A model generated the notes under the pieces. That model made no database searches, was not told the DNA's origin, and saw only the letters and a program-made list of their open reading frames with translations. The position numbers were made by a program, and so were the translations under genes. A stretch of DNA of 64,000 nucleotides from Corynebacterium yonathiae (GTDB lineage Bacteria; Actinomycetota; Actinomycetes; Mycobacteriales; Mycobacteriaceae). Within the stretch, counting starts at the first letter, position 1. Every line of letters begins with the position of its first letter. Shown here one piece after another: positions 60,341 to 64,000 of the stretch. The stretch lies in assembly GCF_022288805.1 (NCBI RefSeq), contig NZ_JAKOPM010000011.1, positions 10,823-74,822 on the forward strand. Reading direction: 5' to 3'.

Positions 60341-61231
60341 TTAGACCCAGTAGCTGACGCGGAAGCGCCACTTGCGCATGACCAAGCCGGCGATGAGCAG
60401 GCCGAGCACGGTGCAGCCGATAACGATCCACCAGTGGTAGGCGGCTACCGGCTCACCGATCATGGGTGCGCGGACGATTTCTAGGTAGTGATAGAGCGGG
60501 TTGATCTCCGCGATGCGGGCTCGCCCGGCCACGGCACCGCCCTGATCCTTCAGGGTATTGGTCATCCACACAATCGGGGTGACGTAGAACAAGAGCTGGG
60601 TTAAAGCCTCCAGCAGCGGGGCTACGTCACGGAAGCGGGTGGCAATGATGCCAAAGAACATCGTGACCCACACGCCGTTGACCAACAACAACGCCAAGCC
60701 TGGGATAAAGAGGAAGAACTCCCAACCCAGACTGCGTGGGAAGATGAGGATAAGCAACAGCCAGATGATGAGGTTATGGCCCAAAAATAATGTTTGGCGC
60801 CACACCAGGCGGTAGACGTGCACCGAAAGAGGGGCGGGAAGCTGTTTAATCAAGCCCTCATTATCAATGAAGACGGTGGAGCCTTCCTTGATGCAGCCCG
60901 AAATGAAGGTCCACATAATAAGACCCACGGTGACGTGGGGGAGGAACTCCGCGACGGGAATCTGGAAGAGCATGGAGTACAAAAGGCCCAAGGCGAGGGC
61001 CATCACGCCAGTGGCGATGGTGATCCAAAACGGGCCCAGGACGGAGCGGCGGTAGCGCTGCTTAATATCTTGAATACCCAGCTTGAACCACAGCTCGCGC
61101 TGCTGTGCACCCTGCGCAAGGTCCGCGAAGGCGGCCTTGAGGGTCTCGGACTGGGACGCTGGGGTGGCCTCGCCGTCTGGCTGGGAGGTCATGCGGGCGA
61201 TATCAGCGCGCAGTTGATTGTTATCTTGCAC
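60341..61231 (-). CDS. ABC exporter permease, Wzm/RfbD type (galactan export)
   Basis: About 296 residues, from a GTG at 61231 with TAGGGT seven bases upstream; ATG 61192 is an alternative. The cytoplasmic N-terminus is followed by six membrane segments, starting RRSVLGPFWITIATGVMALA (ABC-2 type). Matches Rv3783. With the ATPase it is expected to move polyprenyl-linked galactan across the membrane. Confidence 0.88.
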   Translation of the reverse strand: MQDNNQLRADIARMTSQPDGEATPASQSETLKAAFADLAQGAQQRELWFKLGIQDIKQRYRRSVLGPFWITIATGVMALALGLLYSMLFQIPVAEFLPHVTVGLIMWTFISGCIKEGSTVFIDNEGLIKQLPAPLSVHVYRLVWRQTLFLGHNLIIWLLLILIFPRSLGWEFFLFIPGLALLLVNGVWVTMFFGIIATRFRDVAPLLEALTQLLFYVTPIVWMTNTLKDQGGAVAGRARIAEINPLYHYLEIVRAPMIGEPVAAYHWWIVIGCTVLGLLIAGLVMRKWRFRVSYWV

Positions 61232-61404
61232 GCTCAACACCCTAGCGCGCGGGCTGGGCAAACGGGAACTACACGCCGCCAGCCTGCGAAAACAGCGGTA
61301 TGCAGCAAAAATTCAGATTTGGGAAACTTGGACCAAACGCGTATACAGTAGGGAACCGACCGCCACTGTGTGGCGATGCCTAGCGCGAAAAAGAAGGGAC
61401 CGTA

Positions 61405-62661
61405 ATGCCAGCAGGAGCTTCGGCACACTACGACGTATTCAGTGTGCGCGGTTTATACACCGGGCTATCTGATGGTTGGACTTACCTCAACGCGCACGCG
61501 GTCCCCCAGATCTCTGAGCGCGTCGCCTCCGGCGTGGCTCGCTCCTTCCGGATGTCCACCGCCGTGGCGCCTCAGGAGGGCCCGGGCGGTGCCCATTCCG
61601 CTACTCCCGCGCCGGGGCGACTGGAAGGCGATGGCAATTACACGGCCGCACGCATGGCCATAGCGGATCTGACCGGATCCAGGGCAGATCGCGTGGTGCT
61701 GGGGCCATCCTTGCCTGTTTTGTACCAGTCCTTGGCGCACGCAGCCCGTCCGCTTTTAGGCAGTAATTCTTCGCTGGTGCTCTCCAAGCTTGATCCGCCG
61801 TCTTTGTACTCGGCGTTTTCTGAGGTCAAGGCGGAAACCCGTTGGGCCGAGCCAGACTTGGGCACAGGCGAGTTGCCGGGATTCCAATTCGCCGAGCTCG
61901 TCGACGGCTCCACGCGGCTCGTCGCTTTCTCTGCCGCCCACGAACTATTGGGCACGGTTTCTCCCACTGCAGAGATCATAGACACCGTGCATGAACGCTC
62001 TCGCGCCTGGACGCTTCTCGACGTCTCCGCGATCGCGCCCTACCGCCCCATCAACTTCGATGAGCTCGGTGCCGATATCTTGGGTCTCGACCTTGGCCTG
62101 CTGGGCGGCCCGCAGCTAGCGGCTTTAGTCTTCCGCGATACCCGTATGTTCCGCCGCCTCGATGCCCTCGATCCGGTGCATGCCAGCAAGGGTGCTCGCA
62201 AGCTGGAAACGCCCATTTCCTCCGGCTTGGCCGGTGGTGTCGGACCACTGGTGGACCATCTTGCCGCCCTCGCCGGTGGGGAGAGCGGCTCGCGCCGCAA
62301 GCGCCTGCGCACCTCCATGGATGCGCTCAGCGCCTACCTCGAGGATCTACGCGCCGACCTTTATTCCTTCTTGAGCACCTTGCCTGCCGTACACATCCTC
62401 GGAGTGACGGGAGAGGCGGCCGCCGGCGCATCCGATGATCGCCTGCCGCGCCTTACCTTTGCTGTGAAGGGCGTTCCGGCGGAGACCGTGTACAAGCGTC
62501 TCTTTGATAATGGGCTGGTCACCACGCTTGCCCCGCAGACCCCGTTGCTTACGGAGATGGGCGTGGAGGAAATCGGCGGCGCCGTTACCGTTGCGCTTGG
62601 CCCCTTCAACACTTATCACGACGTCGAACACCTCACCCGTGTTGTAGCCTCACTGGCTTAA
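61405..62661 (+). CDS. Class-V aminotransferase-like protein lacking the PLP lysine
   Basis: 418 residues, GAAGGGA before the ATG. Overall fold motifs of the cysteine-desulphurase group: GWTYLNAHAVPQ, TAARMAIADLTGSRADRVVL, FSAAHELLGT, LLDVSAIAPYRPI. Where SxHKxxGP is expected, the sequence reads LDLGLLGGPQL, so the catalytic Lys is Leu. It may have lost catalysis and act as a scaffold or regulator. Position corresponds to Rv3778c in the M. tuberculosis arabinogalactan region. Divergent from the exporter permease. Confidence 0.8.
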   Translation: MPAGASAHYDVFSVRGLYTGLSDGWTYLNAHAVPQISERVASGVARSFRMSTAVAPQEGPGGAHSATPAPGRLEGDGNYTAARMAIADLTGSRADRVVLGPSLPVLYQSLAHAARPLLGSNSSLVLSKLDPPSLYSAFSEVKAETRWAEPDLGTGELPGFQFAELVDGSTRLVAFSAAHELLGTVSPTAEIIDTVHERSRAWTLLDVSAIAPYRPINFDELGADILGLDLGLLGGPQLAALVFRDTRMFRRLDALDPVHASKGARKLETPISSGLAGGVGPLVDHLAALAGGESGSRRKRLRTSMDALSAYLEDLRADLYSFLSTLPAVHILGVTGEAAAGASDDRLPRLTFAVKGVPAETVYKRLFDNGLVTTLAPQTPLLTEMGVEEIGGAVTVALGPFNTYHDVEHLTRVVASLA

Positions 62662-63629
62662 ACACTAAGCACGAGGGTGCCGGTGACTTCACCGCTGTCG
62701 AGTGCAGCGTGGGCACGGGCGGCGTCGGCAAGCGGATAAGTGGCATGCAGCGCATGCTTTACTCGGCCGTCTGCCAACATGGGCCAGACATTTTCTACCG
62801 TGCCGGCCACAATCTGGGCCTTATCGTCTAAGTCGCGGGCGCGCAGCGTCGTACCCTGAATAGTCAGACGCTTGGGCAACATGGCTCCCAAGTTAATTTC
62901 TGCTTTGGTGCCGCCCTGCATGCCAATAATGATGAGCTTGCCGTCCTTGGCTAGGCACTTCATATTCTTTTCAAGGTATTTTGCGCCGATGATGTCCAAA
63001 ATGACATCGCAGCTTCCCTTCAACTCATCTAAGAAGTCCTGCTCCTTATAGTTGATGAGAATGTCGGCGCCCAGCTCGCGGCAGCGATCCAATTTCTCCT
63101 GCGAACCGGCCGTGACCGCTACCTCTGCGCCTAATGCCTTGGCGACCTGAATGGCAAAAGTACCGATGCCACCGCTTCCACCATGGATAAGCACACGTTG
63201 GCCCTCGTGGAGGTTCGCCTCAATGCCCAAGTTGGACCAGACGGTGCATCCAACCTCGACTACCGCCGCGGTTTCCTCAACGCTATACCCCTGGGGTAGA
63301 GGGAGTAGCTGGCCCTGTGGGACCGCAACGTATTCGGCGTAGCCACCACCAGCGAGCAAACAGCCCACTTCGGTGCCCACCTCCCAGTCGGTATCCCCGG
63401 CGTCCGTGATGGTGCCCGCTGCTTCCAAGCCCAGGATTTCTGACGCCCCTGGTGGTGGCGGATAAGCTCCCATCGTTTGCAGGATATCGCCGCGGTTAAC
63501 GCCCGCTGCCTGCACCTTGACGAGCACTTCGCCTGATTGCAGTTGCGGAACGTCGACCTCTTGGAGTTCCAAGGAGCGACGCTCCTGGGGATCGGTCTGC
63601 ACGATTGCCTTCATCTTTGTTGTAGTCAT
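62658..63629 (-). CDS. NADPH:quinone oxidoreductase-like zinc-independent MDR protein
   Basis: 323 residues. AAGVNRGDILQTMGAYPPPP, GGSGGIGTFAIQVAKALGAE for the dinucleotide and PLADAARAHAALDSG near the end fit the quinone-oxidoreductase branch of the medium-chain dehydrogenases; zinc ligands are absent. Corresponds in position to Rv3777. TAGATT seven bases before ATG 63629 supports that start; ATG 63614 is an alternative. Confidence 0.88.
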   Translation of the reverse strand: MTTTKMKAIVQTDPQERRSLELQEVDVPQLQSGEVLVKVQAAGVNRGDILQTMGAYPPPPGASEILGLEAAGTITDAGDTDWEVGTEVGCLLAGGGYAEYVAVPQGQLLPLPQGYSVEETAAVVEVGCTVWSNLGIEANLHEGQRVLIHGGSGGIGTFAIQVAKALGAEVAVTAGSQEKLDRCRELGADILINYKEQDFLDELKGSCDVILDIIGAKYLEKNMKCLAKDGKLIIIGMQGGTKAEINLGAMLPKRLTIQGTTLRARDLDDKAQIVAGTVENVWPMLADGRVKHALHATYPLADAARAHAALDSGEVTGTLVLSV

Positions 63630-63791
63630 AGGGCCCAATCTAACGGAGCTCATGTGTCCTGCGCCACGAATGACCTCGGGGGAGTAATCATTTTGAGCAC
63701 TGAAGGTGGCCTTTTGGGAAACAGGGCCATCTATTTAGTAGACTGACCAAGTTGCTTCTTGGGCAAGGAGATTGCCTTCGATACGCAACTT

Positions 63792-63875
<84 letters not shown>

Positions 63876-63885
63876 CAGAACGCCT

Positions 63886-63913
63886 AACCCCTAGTCGTCA
63901 ATGACTAGGGGTT
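63886..63913 (+). terminator. Terminator after tRNA-Ser
   Basis: AACCCCTAGTC (63886-63896) pairs perfectly with GACTAGGGGTT (63903-63913) around a six-base loop and is followed by a T-rich stretch. Bases 63914-64000 hold no recognisable feature. Confidence 0.9.
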
Positions 63914-64000
63914 TGCTTTATTTAGGGTTAAGGGTCAAAATGTGTGTCTGGCTCGGCGTGTCGCGGGGGTTAGATTTGGCCTTTTTGAATGCCGATTGAG

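Overview
The window is a chromosome segment of a Corynebacterium. Supporting evidence is the arabinogalactan/DPA locus (dprE1-dprE2-aftA-emb, glfT1, Wzm/Wzt-type exporter, GtrA protein) as found in mycolic-acid bacteria, the bioB-bsaP pair with a BioQ-type operator, candidate DtxR boxes, a perfect GlxR/CRP-type site, moderately high GC, and many genes that look leaderless (TANNNT box 6-8 bases before the start codon). The species cannot be fixed from sequence alone.

Layout. 1-1088: HNH/DUF222 endonuclease running off the left edge. 1184-2415: PrsW-like membrane protease plus a small anchored partner; a second, diverged copy of this pair is at 41782-43215. 2534-4021: three-gene set (membrane protein, LP-repeat membrane protein, CHY zinc finger). 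4018-5791: short Cys/Pro protein and M20 peptidase. 5841-8055: BioQ-type operator, bioB, bsaP, sirtuin. 8056-12892: lipase-like hydrolase, a possible iron-controlled small RNA, AMP nucleosidase, phosphoribosyltransferase, SulP transporter. 12893-18258: ferritin with a DtxR-like box, small membrane protein behind a 36-base palindrome, HAD hydrolase, ROK regulator, LOG protein, DUF885 protein. 18255-23155: AbrB-type membrane protein, TSUP transporter, HrpB helicase, sugar O-acetyltransferase.

23165-25429 is an A+T-richer accessory patch: an unknown small protein, a cytidine/blasticidin-deaminase-like plus ASCH domain fusion, and a MepB family protein. 25430-26703: AlkB and an FMN reductase. 26845-32826 is a choline-to-betaine unit (betB, BCCT transporter, betA) with a perfect GlxR/CRP-type palindrome just before betA and no visible betI. 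33136-36663 is a metal-resistance island (cmtR plus a P-type ATPase) bounded by gene debris, including the 3' end of a lysE-type gene. 36800-46125: LysE exporter, YbjQ protein, esterase lipoprotein, S4 protein, VOC protein, alkyltransferase-like protein, paired SMR exporters, secreted serine hydrolase, the second PrsW pair, M13 peptidase, alpha/beta hydrolase.

46189-63629: PepSY membrane protein, then the cell-wall arabinogalactan region. DprE1/DprE2 make decaprenyl-phosphoryl-arabinose, AftA and Emb use it to build arabinan, GlfT1 starts the galactan and the ABC pair probably exports it. The order resembles the M. tuberculosis Rv3777-Rv3795 region and includes a class-V aminotransferase-like protein without its catalytic lysine. 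A tRNA-Ser(UGA) and a strong terminator close the window.

Starts were chosen from ribosome-binding sites or from the TANNNT-N6-8-start pattern. All functional calls come from reading motifs; no database search was run.
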